Positions 20,366 to 32,500 of a DNA stretch of 64,000 nt are shown here, in pieces; position 1 is the stretch's first letter, and every line of letters starts with the position of its first letter. Origin of the DNA: Nautilus pompilius (lineage: Eukaryota; Mollusca; Cephalopoda; Nautilida; Nautilidae); contig JACATO010000686.1 of the NCBI GenBank assembly GCA_018389105.1, forward strand, positions 310,001 to 374,000, read 5' to 3'. A program made the position numbers and the translations under genes. Under the pieces are notes generated by a model. That model had not been told where the DNA came from. It did no database searches and worked only from the letters and a program-made list of their open reading frames with translations.

Positions 20366-20529
20366 TAGCCGGGGGACCGGGAGAAGTAGAAAACGAGTGA
20401 AGGAAGCCCCTTCTCCTCCTCCACTTTTCGCTTTCTCAAAACCAAACCTCGGCGATCGCGGTCTGCAAGCCTTAGGATAAGTAAACAACAAAGCGGTCAG
20501 GAGCAGGCGCCCAGGGAAAAGATCCTCAC

Positions 20530-20640
20530 CGAGATCGTAGCAACCGACTTCACAAACGGGCAAAAACAAAAGTAATCACCGAATGACAAAGCAGACGGAA
20601 GTCGCTTCTAAGTGATGGCGGCCGCAGAATCGCGCTTCCG
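20530..20640 (-). other. PSMA5: Predicted non-coding first exon of PSMA5
   Basis: The first coding exon begins at an acceptor at 19049-19050 only 11 nt before the ATG, so an upstream untranslated exon is required. A good donor (CTCG|GTGAGG on the minus strand) ends an exon at 20530. The upstream end is placed near the ETS-like and YY1-like motifs at 20595-20643 and is approximate. The exon would be separated from coding exon 2 by about 1.5 kb holding a 66-bp duplication and a minisatellite. An upstream donor elsewhere cannot be excluded. Confidence 0.55.
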
Positions 20641-20838
20641 GAACGCGAGGCTTTTGATTTGCTATTACAAAAAAAAAAAAAAAATGTAGTTTTAAAAATA
20701 CTATTTAGAAAATTTTACTGTTTTAAAATTGCAAAAAAAATTTCGGTTACATTTTTTTTTTTAAATAATATTTTTTTTTAAAGGAAGTTTTGCATCTGTT
20801 CTTATATAAAGCGAGACGATTTCGTTTCGAGAGGCGAA
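20531..20838. promoter_or_regulatory. Divergent promoter between PSMA5 and the SYPL-like gene
   Basis: The two genes point away from each other with about 300 bp between the PSMA5 first-exon donor and the plus-strand ATG. On the PSMA5 side there are two ETS-type motifs (ACGGAAGT at 20595-20602, palindromic CTTCCGGAA at 20635-20643) and a YY1-like ATGGCGGC (20615-20622). These are motif classes common in housekeeping promoters. On the plus-strand side a TATA-like TATAAA sits at 20805-20810, only 34 nt before the ATG at 20839. The plus-strand transcript would then have a very short 5' UTR. Between them runs an A/T-rich stretch with long poly-A and poly-T tracts (about 20670-20780). Motif assignments are by eye. 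Confidence 0.6.
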
Positions 20839-20874
20839 ATGGCGACTTCTTCGGGTAACCAGAACGAGCCGGGG
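20839..20874 (+). CDS. First coding exon of synaptophysin-like gene
   Basis: ATG at 20839 has G at -3 and +4 and opens 12 codons reading MATSSGNQNEPG, followed by the donor G|GTAAGA. The exon ends in phase 0. A TATA-like box lies about 30 nt upstream, so the ATG would lie almost at the cap. The ATGGCGAC start partly resembles the TISU element used for short 5' UTRs. The next in-phase exon recognised is at 29491-29556, which implies an intron of about 8.6 kb containing a 1-kb minisatellite. The assignment depends on that second exon and on head-to-head linkage to PSMA5. Without transcripts the start remains a prediction. Confidence 0.6.
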
Positions 20875-21130
20875 GTAAGAAGCCGTATTTTTCTCGCTCG
20901 CGTCTGAGAGTAAATCTCGGTTAATAGCGCAGTTTCACAATCCCCGCATATCCGAGTCGTAGCAACTGATTAACTCTCTTCCCTCCACCCCGGTGGTCTC
21001 ATGGTCAGCGCCGTCAGGCCTAACCCCCTCCCCTGAGATGTTGGTGGTGTTCGATAGTTTCTCGGCTTAAACCCGGGTGGCGGCGGTACGGTTAAGTAGT
21101 GGTCTTCCTAGCGAAGCTTGCTTGCTTGCT

Positions 21131-22211
21131 CTGTGGGTACCCCACCCCACCCCACCCCACCCCACTATGTTTTGTAGTAGTACCACTCCCGCGTGCGTGT
21201 GTGTCCCCACCCCACTAGGTTTTGTAGTAGTACCACTCCCGCGTGCGTGTGTGTCCCCCACCCCACTAGGTTTTGTAGTAGTACCACTCCCGCGTGCGTG
21301 TGTGTCCCCACCCCACTAGGTTTTGTAGTAGTAGTACCACTCCCGCGTGCGTGTGTGTCCCCACCCCACTAGGTTTTGTAGTAGTACCACTCCCGCGTGC
21401 GTGTGTGTCCCCACCCCACTAGGTTTTGTAGTAGTACCACTCCCGCGTGCGTGTGTGTCCCCACCCCACTAGGTTTTGTAGTAGTAGTACCACTCCCGCG
21501 TGCGTGTGTGTCCCCACCCCACTAGGTTTTGTAGTAGTACCACTCCCGCGTGCGTGTGTGTCCCCACCCCACTAGGTTTTGTAGTAGTACCACTCCCGCG
21601 TGCGTGTCCCCACCCCACTAGGTTTTGTAGTAGTACCACTCCCGCGTGCGTGTCCCCACCCCACTAGGTTTTGTAGTAGTACCGCTCCCGCGTGCGTGTC
21701 CCCACCCCACTAGGTTTTGTAGTAGTACCGCTCCCGCGTGCGTGTCCCCACCCCACTAGGTTTTGTAGTAGTACCACTCCCGTGTGTGTGTGCGTGTCCC
21801 CACCCCCTAGGTTTTGTAGTAGTTAACACTCCCCGCGTGCGTGTGCGTGTCCCCACCACTAGGTTTTGTAGTAGTACCACTCCCGTGTGTGTGTGCGTGT
21901 CCCCACCCCACTAGGTTTTGTAGTAGTACCACTCCCGTGTGTGTGTGCGTGTCCCCACCCCACTAGGTTTTGTAGTAGTACCACTCCCGTGTGTGTGTGC
22001 GTGTCCCCACCCCACTAGGTTTTGGAGTAGTACCAGCCCCGCGTGTGTGTGCGTGTCCCCACCCCACTATGTTTTGGAGTAGTACCACTCCCGTGTGTGT
22101 GTGCGTGTCCCCACCCCACTAGGTTTTGGAGTAGTACCACTCCCGTGTGTGTGTGCGTGTCCCCACCCCACTATGTTTTGTAGTAGTACCGCTCCCGCGT
22201 GCGTGTCCACC
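21131..22211. repeat. Minisatellite of about 21 units near 50 bp
   Basis: The unit is CCCCACCCCACTAGGTTTTG, then TAGTAGTACCACTCCCG and a variable CG/TG run (CGTGCGTGTGTGT). Subfamilies are ordered: early units end CGCGTGCGTGTGTG, middle units CGCGTGCGTG, late units CGTGTGTGTGTGCGTG, and the last ones have TTTTGGAG in place of TTTTGTAG. It begins about 260 bp inside intron 1 of the synaptophysin-like gene. Alternating CG/TG tracts are Z-DNA-prone and the C/G-rich parts could form other non-B structures. Open frames through it are artefacts. Confidence 0.97.
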
Positions 22212-25200
22212 CCCCCCCCCCCAACCCCTATGTGGGCTTTATGTTTTCGGACCAACAACCCCCCCCCCCTCCCTATCCTAGGAGCGATACTCCACCGACT
22301 CTTGCCTGCCTTTTGGTTTGTTTTGGACGCCTTAATTCGATACTTAAAGCAAATTAAATACAAACCCAACTCTCCATTATTTTTTTTTTTTTTTTAAATC
22401 CAGTACGTTAATATTGTGAATCCATTTACTGACTGGGGGGGGGGAGCGCTGTGGGTCTTGTGCAGGGAGTTGAGAGATAAAAACCATCTTGTTTGGTTTG
22501 CTATTCTGCTTCTTTGATTCACAGTTGTAATTATTTCCTGGTCCTCTCTCTGTTTTAAAAAAAAAAGTGAGAGAGAGTCTGCCCCTTGTCTTGGTAACTT
22601 CAACATTAGCTACAAATTCTGCGATGCCATTGTCACTTATCAGAGTTTAGATAAGAGAATATTAATTCTTAAAAAAAGAAAAGAAAAGGCATTAAATTTA
22701 ATGCCGGGTCATTTACGAATAGCAAACAACGTATGCTTGCACATAACGCGGTTGTGGGGGGTGTGGTGGTCACAAGATAGAAAAAGTGTGTTCTTGTATT
22801 GAGACCTAAAAATCTGTGTAGATATCACTTAAACTAATTTTCCAGACTTGGTATGAGAGTTTATAAATAATCCAAAATGTGTATTTTCAAAATAAAGATT
22901 ATAAAGTACTAAACAAAAAAAAGGAAAAAAAAAAACACTAATTTTTAAGTTGTGTAAAATTTGAATAGACAATATAATAACTTAAACTTTCATTTTTGCA
23001 TGTACAAATGCAATTTGCCAACATTTTAATAACAGTATGAAATTAATAACATTAAAAAAAAAAACCCATTTGGTGTATATGTCTTGACAAACATCAATAC
23101 TTAGTCCTTTGTGGTTTTTCTAGAAGAGGTGTACAGAGCTTTTTCATTGAGTTTTAAGTCTTCTGAAGAACACCAACAGTGGACATTCATACAATAGGCT
23201 GAGTGAAGCCTTAAGCTGCTGAAGAGAGAGTACTCTGTTCTGAAGGGATTGCAAGGAGCTCCTTGTGATGCAAGTGTCCTCTTACACAAGGTTCAGGTTG
23301 GAGTTTACCTGAAAAATTGGCCCAATTTTATTTTTTAAGAACATAACTTCTGTAATTAACTGTATTCATTGGATAGGAAAAATGTTGGAGTGTGAAGATA
23401 CCAGCATATCTTTTCTGTCATCTTTCACCATCACCACAATCTTATCTACACAACAATCTGCTTGACATTTACCTTACAGTACTACACCCTTACTCTCCTG
23501 TTGGATTTTGATACACTAAATTGGAATGGAAAAGGACATTCCTCCATGTTTGCAGAGACACTAGCATATAATAGTTCACCTATTGAAGCTGTAAGACAAG
23601 ATTCTTTGGTAAAAGAATTGGTCTGACATTTAGACATCTTGCAGACAACTTATGTAAGTGGTTATGAATGGTATCAGGGTGCACCTTGCTTGAATTACTA
23701 TTTCTGTTACTGCATGAACCTAGTTCTTGTGCATGTTGTATTGATATAGTGGTCCTGTGCAGCAATTTCCACTCTTGATTGTCTGGCAAGTGCATGGTCG
23801 TGTGTTTAACCTGTTTCAACATGCTTCTAAACAGTAGTGTGAAAGTTTAGCTGCCTTGCAACTGGCCTTATTAACTGAGCTGCCTGAAGCACCCCTATAG
23901 CAGTTCTTCTTAGGATCACTTAGTCTAGGTGTCATTATCCAAAACTACTTGGTGAACATGCTTTGCTTGAATGGGGAAAGTGACTATAACCTTCGAGTGA
24001 AGTTCTGTAGAATTTCAGGTTAAAGGTTAATGCTAAATCATTTGAGAAATCTTGTACAGATTGTAATCATTGCTATGTTGTAGGCATGGATTGATTTCTT
24101 TCTTCAGACACTGGCAAGTTTTAAACCATGGTGTTCGCCATTAAGTTATATTAAACAGTACTAATGCATTAGTCATCAACATTTTTCAAGTGGTGTTTTT
24201 TTTTTTAAAATTAGTTATGACCAAACTAAATTTTGTTGTGACTCACTAGTTATCAAAATGATAAGAGTTTGCTATCTTTCTCACAGATTAAAGTTTTTAG
24301 AGCACTTTATTTATTCTCGAGTTATCTCCCCTTTCTTGGATTTTTAAACAGTAAGTACTCTATGGAACTTGCCTTTAATTCTTTAGCAGTTAAAAAAAAT
24401 AAATTAAGATGTTGGCATTTTATGCATAATTTTTATTTTTTTTAAATTTGTATTGAATATTTCCATTATAGTCTCAATTTCTCTAATATATCACTGCATA
24501 GATGATTATATAAAGTGCACATTTCCAAAATGATTTCCAAGCCCCCTAAGTCAGATTGTGGATGTATCTTGTTGCAAGAAATGTATAAAACTGACAACTG
24601 CAAAAGTATCAGGGAGTAAATATGCCAAAGGTGAGATAGTTTGATAGGTTGGAGGAGTTCCTTAGCACTCCAATAGATGCATATGTACCCTTCCCCCAAG
24701 GAAATGTCTGTAAAACAGGGAATTAAATAAAATGGTGCATTCTGGAGCTAAAATTGCTGAAAATTGAAAACATAAACACATTTTTTGAGAATTTTGTAAA
24801 GTCACATGATGGTTGCAGTACTGAAGACTTGTTTGTTAATTTAATCATAAGAACTGCTAAAACAAGTATTAAATAGTGCAGCTGACTAAATGTAGTGAGA
24901 GAAAATGGTTTTGATTATTGACAGTGTTTTACTGAACTTTGAAAAAATAGTGTCTATTGTGCAGGACAAATAGGCCTACTTGCATCTTGATGTGACTTGT
25001 GCAGTTATAATCTTAAAGATTATACCTTTTTACTGTGAAAATAAAAGATACTTGAAGGTACTTAGATTTATTCCCACTGGCAGTGTTGTTATTAGGACGT
25101 GTTTTGTGATGGTTCATCGTCGTGCTTTGTCTGAGAAAAGGGAACATTTTAGCTATTGTCATTCTTATCTAATTAACATTGTTTCGAAGATGTGTGGTGA

Positions 25201-28200
25201 TTTGAAATGGCTATTATAATTATGATTGAAATTAAAACTGTCAAAAAAAAAAACATTGGAATAATTCTAAATTTTTTAATGTGAGAATTGGTGAGAGTAA
25301 CTTGGCTGGTTTGCTGCTGGTGGATAGATCTTCAGACAATTACTTTAAAAGGAATTGTGAATGCTTTTTAATTCCTAATTTTGGTCTGGTTAACATGAGA
25401 GAAATGCAGGATTCATGGAACTTTAGGCAATGGATAAAGTATTTAGATGCTGCACATCAGTGTTTTTTTTTTTTTTTTGCAAATTGTCTAAATTTGTCTC
25501 TGAAATAGGGAATATAATTTGTGCATAATCAGTGGATATAGTAACTTCATATCGTATTAAGAGTTTTGCTTCGCCATCATAGTTAGTTGGTCTTTTTACA
25601 TAAGGTAAGGCAAAAGGGTAGGGAATCTATAACATGTAGTGCCTTTGTCCGAAAAATTAGCTGGCTGAAGGCTCTTTTTTTTTTTGGTGATTCTTTCCAA
25701 CATTTGTTTAAAACCTGTTTTAATGGGTTATAAAAACACTTTAATTTTTGCTGATTTTCATGTGTCATAAGTGCTATTGTATCATCTACCCTATTTTATT
25801 GGTCTAACTCAGTTATTTTTTTTTCATAATAAATCTTTGAACATTTGTGACATTTTTTCAACACTTTCCTTGATCATTGGTATGCGTGTGTGCCTTCCTG
25901 CCTGCTATAGGCATTGAACTGTTACCACTAGATATGAGGATTAAGCGATGGAGAATTTTTTTTTAAATAATCACTTGGCACATTTAACATTCAAATTTGA
26001 GGATGCTGCATATAATTGAGAACTTTGGAATGATTAGTGGTGCTTGTTCAGAGATTAGAGCTGGCTTAGAGTTGACAGAGTCATTAAAGATAGATTTGTT
26101 GATTATTCATTAATGCGTTTATCACACACACACAAAGGTTATTGCTAAGCCTCTGGGTTGGAGGGGGGGCATAAGAGTTTTCCTTACAATGACTGGATTG
26201 GGAAGAAAAACATTTTGAAATCCTTATGCTAATGACCAAAGCTAAGTGATTTATGTAGGATCATCATGCTGCTGTTATTAGCCACTACTAGCATTGCGAT
26301 AACTTTTGGTTATTGCTGTCTGATTATCATCATTACTAGATAAATCAATGTAGCCTCCTCCCACCCAAATACTTGTGCATTTTCAGGGCAACATTTATAC
26401 TTTATCTGTAATCATTTCTATCTAGTAAATTACCCTATAATCCCTCCTCCTGATTAGGATATTATTATTATTTAAATAGTGAATGTGTATTAATGAAAAT
26501 ATATGCTAGATATTTATGTATATATTTATTAAATGCCTTATAACAAATGCTAACCATTAACTTTTTTTTTCCCAGAAAAAGCTTTAATAGTTAAGATAAA
26601 TAGTTCATTAAAAAGTTAAGAGTAGGGCTCCAAAAATTCCAGAATAGCCAGATAAATTCTAGTCATCAACTATAAAAGGGTCGCAGTAGGGAGGTCAAAT
26701 GAAATTTGTCTTCTAGTTGGCCCAAAGCTTGGTTAGTCAAGTATCTGAAAATTCGTTTTTGTTGCTCATGTTAAATTTCTTGATTGCATAAGTGAAGTCT
26801 TATGTATCTTCTGAAAATTATTTTGGTTGGAGTGGATATGCCATCTTCAAAAAGCCCTGTGGCTGCCCAAAGCTTCCTGCTGAGCAGAGAAGGCCAGGAG
26901 GTTTGAGAGGTGAACCCAAAGTTACTTGGCGGCAGACTGGGTCTGGGAAGGAAACTTAACGGTCTCCCACAGGTCTTTATGCTATCAGAGTAATTTCCTT
27001 CCTTGTTTCACTTCTATTCTTATTTCTGTGGCATACACGTAAGGCATCACCACTTTTCTATTCCTTAAAATTAGGTGTTATGTGATTCATAAAATCGCAG
27101 TTATCTTGGAGCTTGAATCGAATCATTTAGTTCTCCATAATTTGCAAGATAATGGTTATACAGGTCAATTCATGTCTGCAGTTTTTAGTATAACCCTCAT
27201 ATTAACCTGGTCGTAGGTGTCATTGATCAGAAAAAGTAGTATTGGTTAGGGGTGATGTTGGAACTGTATTTTTGTCCTGTTTATAAGAGTAATTATGAGA
27301 ATGTCTCTAGTCAAATAGGGTCCTTCTAGGTATACTAAATCATACTATAGGTAATGAAACTTCTTCAGTTTCAGTTCATTTGTGTAAATTACTAGTTATC
27401 ATAGATAGGTGTGGTGCTCATTTTCTGTAGAATGTGCAGGTAAGGTTCAATGATTTAGTCATATGACTTGATGAAGATTTATTCGGCTAATTTCTCCCAT
27501 AGACATCTTTGTAATGGTGCAATTGAAGTTGAAGATAGACGTTTTTCTTTTCTAAAATGATTTACTATCAAATACCACACTTACAAATGATTGCTATTTA
27601 TTAACTGCTCAGCTTCATTTGAATGGACAAACAGAATAAAATTTTAGGTAATGCCAATTCTTTGTAGTTGATATTTAGGAATAGGCTTGGCACATATGTG
27701 CATGCATGTTAGTTGAGTTAGCAGCTCTCTACTGGAAAATCCACGCCTATTTAATGACATTTATTGTAGGATTTTCATCTTTGGGTTAAATATACTGGTT
27801 AAAACATGATAGGGATATTATTTATAAATTGCAAACATTCGAGAGTAAAATCATTTGTGCATAATTTAAAATTGACTTGTAACTAGTTTTTAGCAATATC
27901 TAAACATTGATTCATTTAGTGAGGTCATAATGAATAGCCTCTACCTACATCCTAAAGTCAAATGACCGTTAATAACATGTATAACTGCCTCTGGCTTGCA
28001 CTACAGCAGCATTGCACCTGCATTTTGTACTGTTCACCTTATTGCATTGTTTTGTTCTCGCATCAAGGTTTGATGCTATTCTTGAATTCTCAGGGGCATA
28101 TGGTCTATATCTAATGTGCCTAGAGAGTTCATCCCGGACATGTTTCATGTGGAACTGTCCGTGGAAGACTCTTTTCTCTCAAACGCGGTTTGACTTATTG

Positions 28201-29040
28201 CATGATGGGCTCTTGCATTACCATCTTTGAAGTAAAATGACTTGTATCATCTGTAGAAATTCATCTCACCCAGGTACAGCTGACCTGATATAGTTTCATC
28301 AAAAAAGATTGTTCTTTGTAGTCACATGACAGCACCCCAAACTAGAACATTGCCACTCTCAAAATGGTCTTTCTCTCTCATATATTACAGTTGGCATTAT
28401 TTGTTTGGTTCTTGCCAAACATACAAATGACCATAAACAAATTGAAGGTTGCAATATTCTGGCTCCAGTCTGCCAAAGTCTAGTGCAATTGAATTCTATT
28501 TCATTCTATGGTATCGCTGCTCATCTGTAATGTGTTAATGCACCCTGCGTGTTGTTTCCAGTAACTTAATCATGTGAACATCTCGGCTTGTGGTAACAAC
28601 TACCCACAGATTAAGCAGCATATGAAGCAATAGATTTATTACATGACTTGACGGGTTGACAAAATTGAAGGATCATACGACACCTACAGAGTTAAAGGCA
28701 ATGTAGTCATAAAATGTCTCGTACAAGTTTTTTGAAACTAAAAGTTTTGCTGTTGCACTTTGCCTCCAATCTCTTGTCTGAAAGAAGCTTGTCAGATTAT
28801 CTTTTAATCTGTTCCCTGTGCTGACTTCCTTGCTCACTGGCTATCAGAGACCATTCAAAAATGCCCCATAAGCTTATTTTCACACAGACTAAGAAAGTTG
28901 GTGTGTTTAAGTAAAAGAAAACAAATTGCACTCGGAAGATTGAAGGTGTTTTGGCCAGGAGTTAGGCTTACTGATTAATGCCAAATGACAGTTTACATTG
29001 TTATTTAAAAGAAAAGAGGAAAAAAAAAACCCCAACCCAA
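22212..29040. other. Intron 1 of the synaptophysin-like gene
   Basis: AT-rich sequence with G/C and T homopolymers but no convincing exon on either strand, apart from a decayed Tc1-like transposase near 28.0-28.7 kb. The open frames here have no recognisable domains. Confidence 0.5.
28020..28680 (-). pseudogene. Decayed Tc1-like DNA transposase
   Basis: Reading the minus strand across stops gives the Tc1 order. VWQEPNK (about 28399-28426) stands for the V.VWREPN block. DHFESGNVLVWGAVM (about 28335-28370) stands for the GGGSVMVWGGI block. TISGQLYLGEMN (about 28267-28300) stands for TVTGQRYLDEIL, and DGNARAHHA (about 28205-28225) for the DNARPH block around the second catalytic Asp. That Asp is Gly-Asn here (DGNA for DDNA), and stops and frameshifts interrupt the frame. 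Terminal inverted repeats were not located. Confidence 0.65.
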
Positions 29041-29318
29041 GTTGCTTTCCAATCTCAAGAGATGAGTATTTGGTGTTTTAGTCAAGATCGAGGGCCAGAG
29101 TTTGATCCTCGGTTGGGGTTGCCTCAGTTTGGTTTGCCACCTTATATAGTGGATTTTTCTCTGCCAGCCAGTCGTATGGATTTCCTCCCACATCTAAAAA
29201 TAGTTCTAGTAAGGATTTCTCTGCCAAAGTTGTTAGGGCTGGCTGGGCCTTCATGGTGCAGGATAATGTACACTGGTGCAGTCATTCTTGACTAAATGTA
29301 AATAAAAAAAAAAAAAAT
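29041..29318 (+). mobile_element. SINE-like element with poly-A tail
   Basis: The segment has a tRNA B-box-like GAGTTTGATCC (29098-29108), an unrelated central body and an A-rich 3' end (ATAAAAAAAAAAAAA, ending near 29318). It stands out as GC-richer than its flanks. It lies about 170 bp upstream of the second exon of the synaptophysin-like gene. The A box is not convincing and the target-site duplication was not defined. Confidence 0.45.
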
Positions 29319-29411
29319 ACCCAAATAAATAACTTCTAGGGTTGTTACTGCAAGCTCCCAGACTGCTGAGAAGATTCGACTCGGATACTCTGGTGTATGG
29401 AGTGATTCTGG

Positions 29412-29432
29412 GTTTGTTTGTTTGTTTGTTTT
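29412..29432. repeat. GTTT microsatellite
   Basis: A short tandem run of GTTT about 60 bp upstream of the exon at 29491. It may extend the polypyrimidine tract. Confidence 0.8.
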
Positions 29433-29490
29433 TTCTTTTACATTACTGCTCTGCAATGTTTGTTTTTTCTTTCTATTTTTTTTCTTCTAG

Positions 29491-29556
29491 ATTTCTCCAA
29501 GGTTTTCTCTAGGAGTTCTGAAAGAACCAAGGGGATTTATCAAACTTCCAGAGTTT
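29491..29556 (+). CDS. Second coding exon of synaptophysin-like gene
   Basis: A polypyrimidine tract and acceptor (TTTCTTCTAG) precede a 66-nt phase 0-0 exon that ends at the strong donor TTT|GTAAGT. It encodes 22 residues containing LKEPRGFIKLPEF. This matches the segment just before the first transmembrane helix of synaptophysin family proteins (KEPLGFIKVLEW in SYPL1, KEPLGFVKVLQW in synaptophysin, from memory). Family members are four-helix MARVEL-domain membrane proteins of synaptic or other transport vesicles, or of triad junctions in the case of SYPL2. The R-for-L and the Pro in LPEF are unusual. The helices and lumenal loops were not found in the remaining 34 kb, so either the next introns are very long or I missed short exons. 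Another MARVEL-family member is possible. Confidence 0.65.
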
Positions 29557-32500
29557 GTAAGTATTCTGTTTGCATTTGTGCTTCAACTGGTTGACAGATT
29601 TTTTTTTTCTTCGCCCGCCCCCAATCAGGGTACATACATATTTTAACATTTCCCACATGTTGCTTTTAACCATGAATCTGTCTTTTGTTAAAACCCTGAT
29701 CACAAATTATAAAGTGTGTAAGGAGTAATTAATTTTTTCTTCTATATTGATAATTAAGAGATTTCCATCTGTTATTTTGAGCTCCTCTGAAGTGAGATCA
29801 GATGACTTAGCATTAGAATCTGTATAGACCATCATACAGCACCATATGCTTAATAGCTATGATGCAGCAGTGTCCACATCTATGATGCACATATGGTTTG
29901 TATTCTTAACAGATTGATGGTGTTGCTCATGTAGGTTTGAAATGCAATGGAAGGTTGAATTTAATGACATTTCCTTGGAAATTCGTTACCTTGCGAGTTA
30001 CTACAAATGAAGTTAATAAACTTTCTAAATAAGTCTGTTCTTTTATTCTCTGGTATATATACTGTTGGCTTTAGAAGTGAATTTCTGCTTTGCTGTCTTG
30101 CATATTGCCATAGCCATTAGTTTGCCTGCTTACATTGGGAATGGTTGAGCACCAAGCTAACCATCTGACATCATAGAATGGCCAATGGTTATGGAAGCAG
30201 AACTCGTTAAAATTTCACCTGACACCCTACCTTTGGCGCAGAGGTGAAGATGATGATATAAGCATATTTTTATATTTACAAAGCTGTTGGGCCTAGCTTG
30301 AATAAGATTGAAAAATGATTTTAACCATCTAAGAGAACAGATCATTTTTAAGATGTAGTAAAAAGGAAAACAATATCTGCATCTGCTACTTCTGTTTACC
30401 TAGATCTGTGAATTTGAGAGTATTACTCAAGTAAGTTTTTATTAATTCTGATTACTGATTTTTAAAATTTTTTTTTTTTTTACCTGTATGGAAGAAGGGT
30501 ATAAAGAAGAAAAAGATTTACCTGTAACATTATACAGTGGTCATTTGCATTAAATATTTACGGCCTGTAATAGCTGCTTGGTTAAATGGAGAAAGAAAAA
30601 ACATTTTTTTCATTGCTAAACAGCATTAAGGGTGCTGCTATTGGCTAAAAATGAACTACTGTAGCCCAGGCTATTTTGTAGGTTTCAGAGATGCTATTTT
30701 CTTGCTGTCAGGCACTGTAGGATGAATGAGTATGATACAGCTCTGCCAAGGGGTGCAACTCTGGAGACTATTTCTGGGTATTGGGTTCTAATGACTGTTT
30801 ATGGCTGAGTTGATATATTTCCCATATTAAGTAATTTTTGCTGGAAATAGAGAATACATGCTAATATGCATACCAATGGAAAATCACCTCAGTAGACAGT
30901 ATATGTTAATGCTAAATAATGTGCTTGTTTAGTCAAAATTTTATTACCTTTTTACACGAAATGTTTGATTCAGTTACTAGCTATAATTAACATTTTGAGG
31001 TGAGATATAAACAAAATAGTTTTTAATGTCATTTACTAAAATATAAATCTTAACATTTGCAAAGACACAAGGAAGATAACTCTTAAAATTATTGAAACAA
31101 AATACTAGACTACTGAATCAACATAGAAAAATATGGTTAGGTGATTTAATACTCTGAATGAAAAATTGGAAGTGTTTTACAATAAAAACTAATGAAATCA
31201 TTAATACCATATTAAGCTAGGAATAATCTTAAATAACTAATTAAATTTATTTTTTCTCATTGATTTTTATTTTAATATGAGCTAATGTGTAAGTCTAATT
31301 TATTTTTTTTTTAATCTAAGAAAAGTGTTCATCTGCTACTGGGTGGTCTTTTCTTTGTTTTGCCATCAAAACCAATAAAATATTAAAAATAATTAAGACT
31401 CATAATACCAAAAATATTTTAGTTTCCTCTTGTTTTTTGTTTAGCTAGATCTTTAATATACATTCTACAAATATGGTGTTTATATCTGAGAAAGGACATC
31501 GTAATTTTGGACAGTTCTGCATAGATTCACTAAAATGTTTCTACTTTTGAAGCATGCTGCTCAAATGAAACAAATAGATTTGCCGTCGGGTGGTTTTAAA
31601 ATAATGAAGGATATTGAGCAATGTGTGAGATCAAAGTTCTTTTGGTTGCATCTAGTTAAAAATACTAAGGAGTCGTAACTTGTCTAAAATATCATCTGAG
31701 CTTGACTTTAGGTGGGGGGACAAATTTTAGCAATAGAATTTCTAATGGAATATATTACTATTGGCAGTTGATATAAACTACTTGCAAGATTGTATCACCA
31801 CTCACCTTGAAAACATCAAGTATCCCTTGGATATGCCAGATATTTGATCAGACTGCCAAAAATTGCTTGTGAAACTCATATCTAGCCTAGTTAGCTAAAT
31901 GGTATAACTAAGGTGGCTCTAGTGGAATAAGCAGCGCTGTGTTAATCTTGTGTGATGGACAATGGTATTTCTCGGTGATGACTTTCGCTTGCTGCTGTGC
32001 TGGGTTTATTAGATTGGAGTTAACAGAAGTAATCCCTACATCCCTTTGTTTGCCATGGTTACTGATTCAGTGGAAGAAGTGATTTTGTGTAGGGAGGACA
32101 AAGCCACACAACCACACATAAATGCAAGGAGACCTGATTAATCAAATATATTTCCTACACTGCCATTTTTGATTGTAGTGGTGTAGAATAATAACTAGAC
32201 CCTAACCCCACCATGTCTTTGGATTGCTGCTGTTACCTTGGTGAATTCTATTCATTTCTACTATTGACTCATGATGCATGCTGTAACATCTGCAACAATG
32301 TAATAAGCGCAAGTAAAAGTGAATAAATTTATGCATCAGCAATGTTTATTAACATTTAAAAGAGTTAACTATATTCTGCTTTAATGCATTGATGATTTTT
32401 GGGAATGACAATATCATCATAGATTTTCTTACAGAAAAAAAGTTCTAAAAAATAAATTGTTCTGGCATCCTTAAAGATCTGTATTGGACATATGTTTAAA

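Noticed and set aside
20162-20569. 135-codon minus-strand open frame and its plus-strand partner at 19976-20227
   Set aside because: They run through the minisatellite and repeat GGWYGPCLC-type units. Length is a by-product of the tandem repeat lacking stops.
21067-22397. Several 64-100 codon frames on both strands
   Set aside because: All are translations of the 50-bp minisatellite units (Pro/Val/Cys or Gly/Thr/His repeats), not genes.
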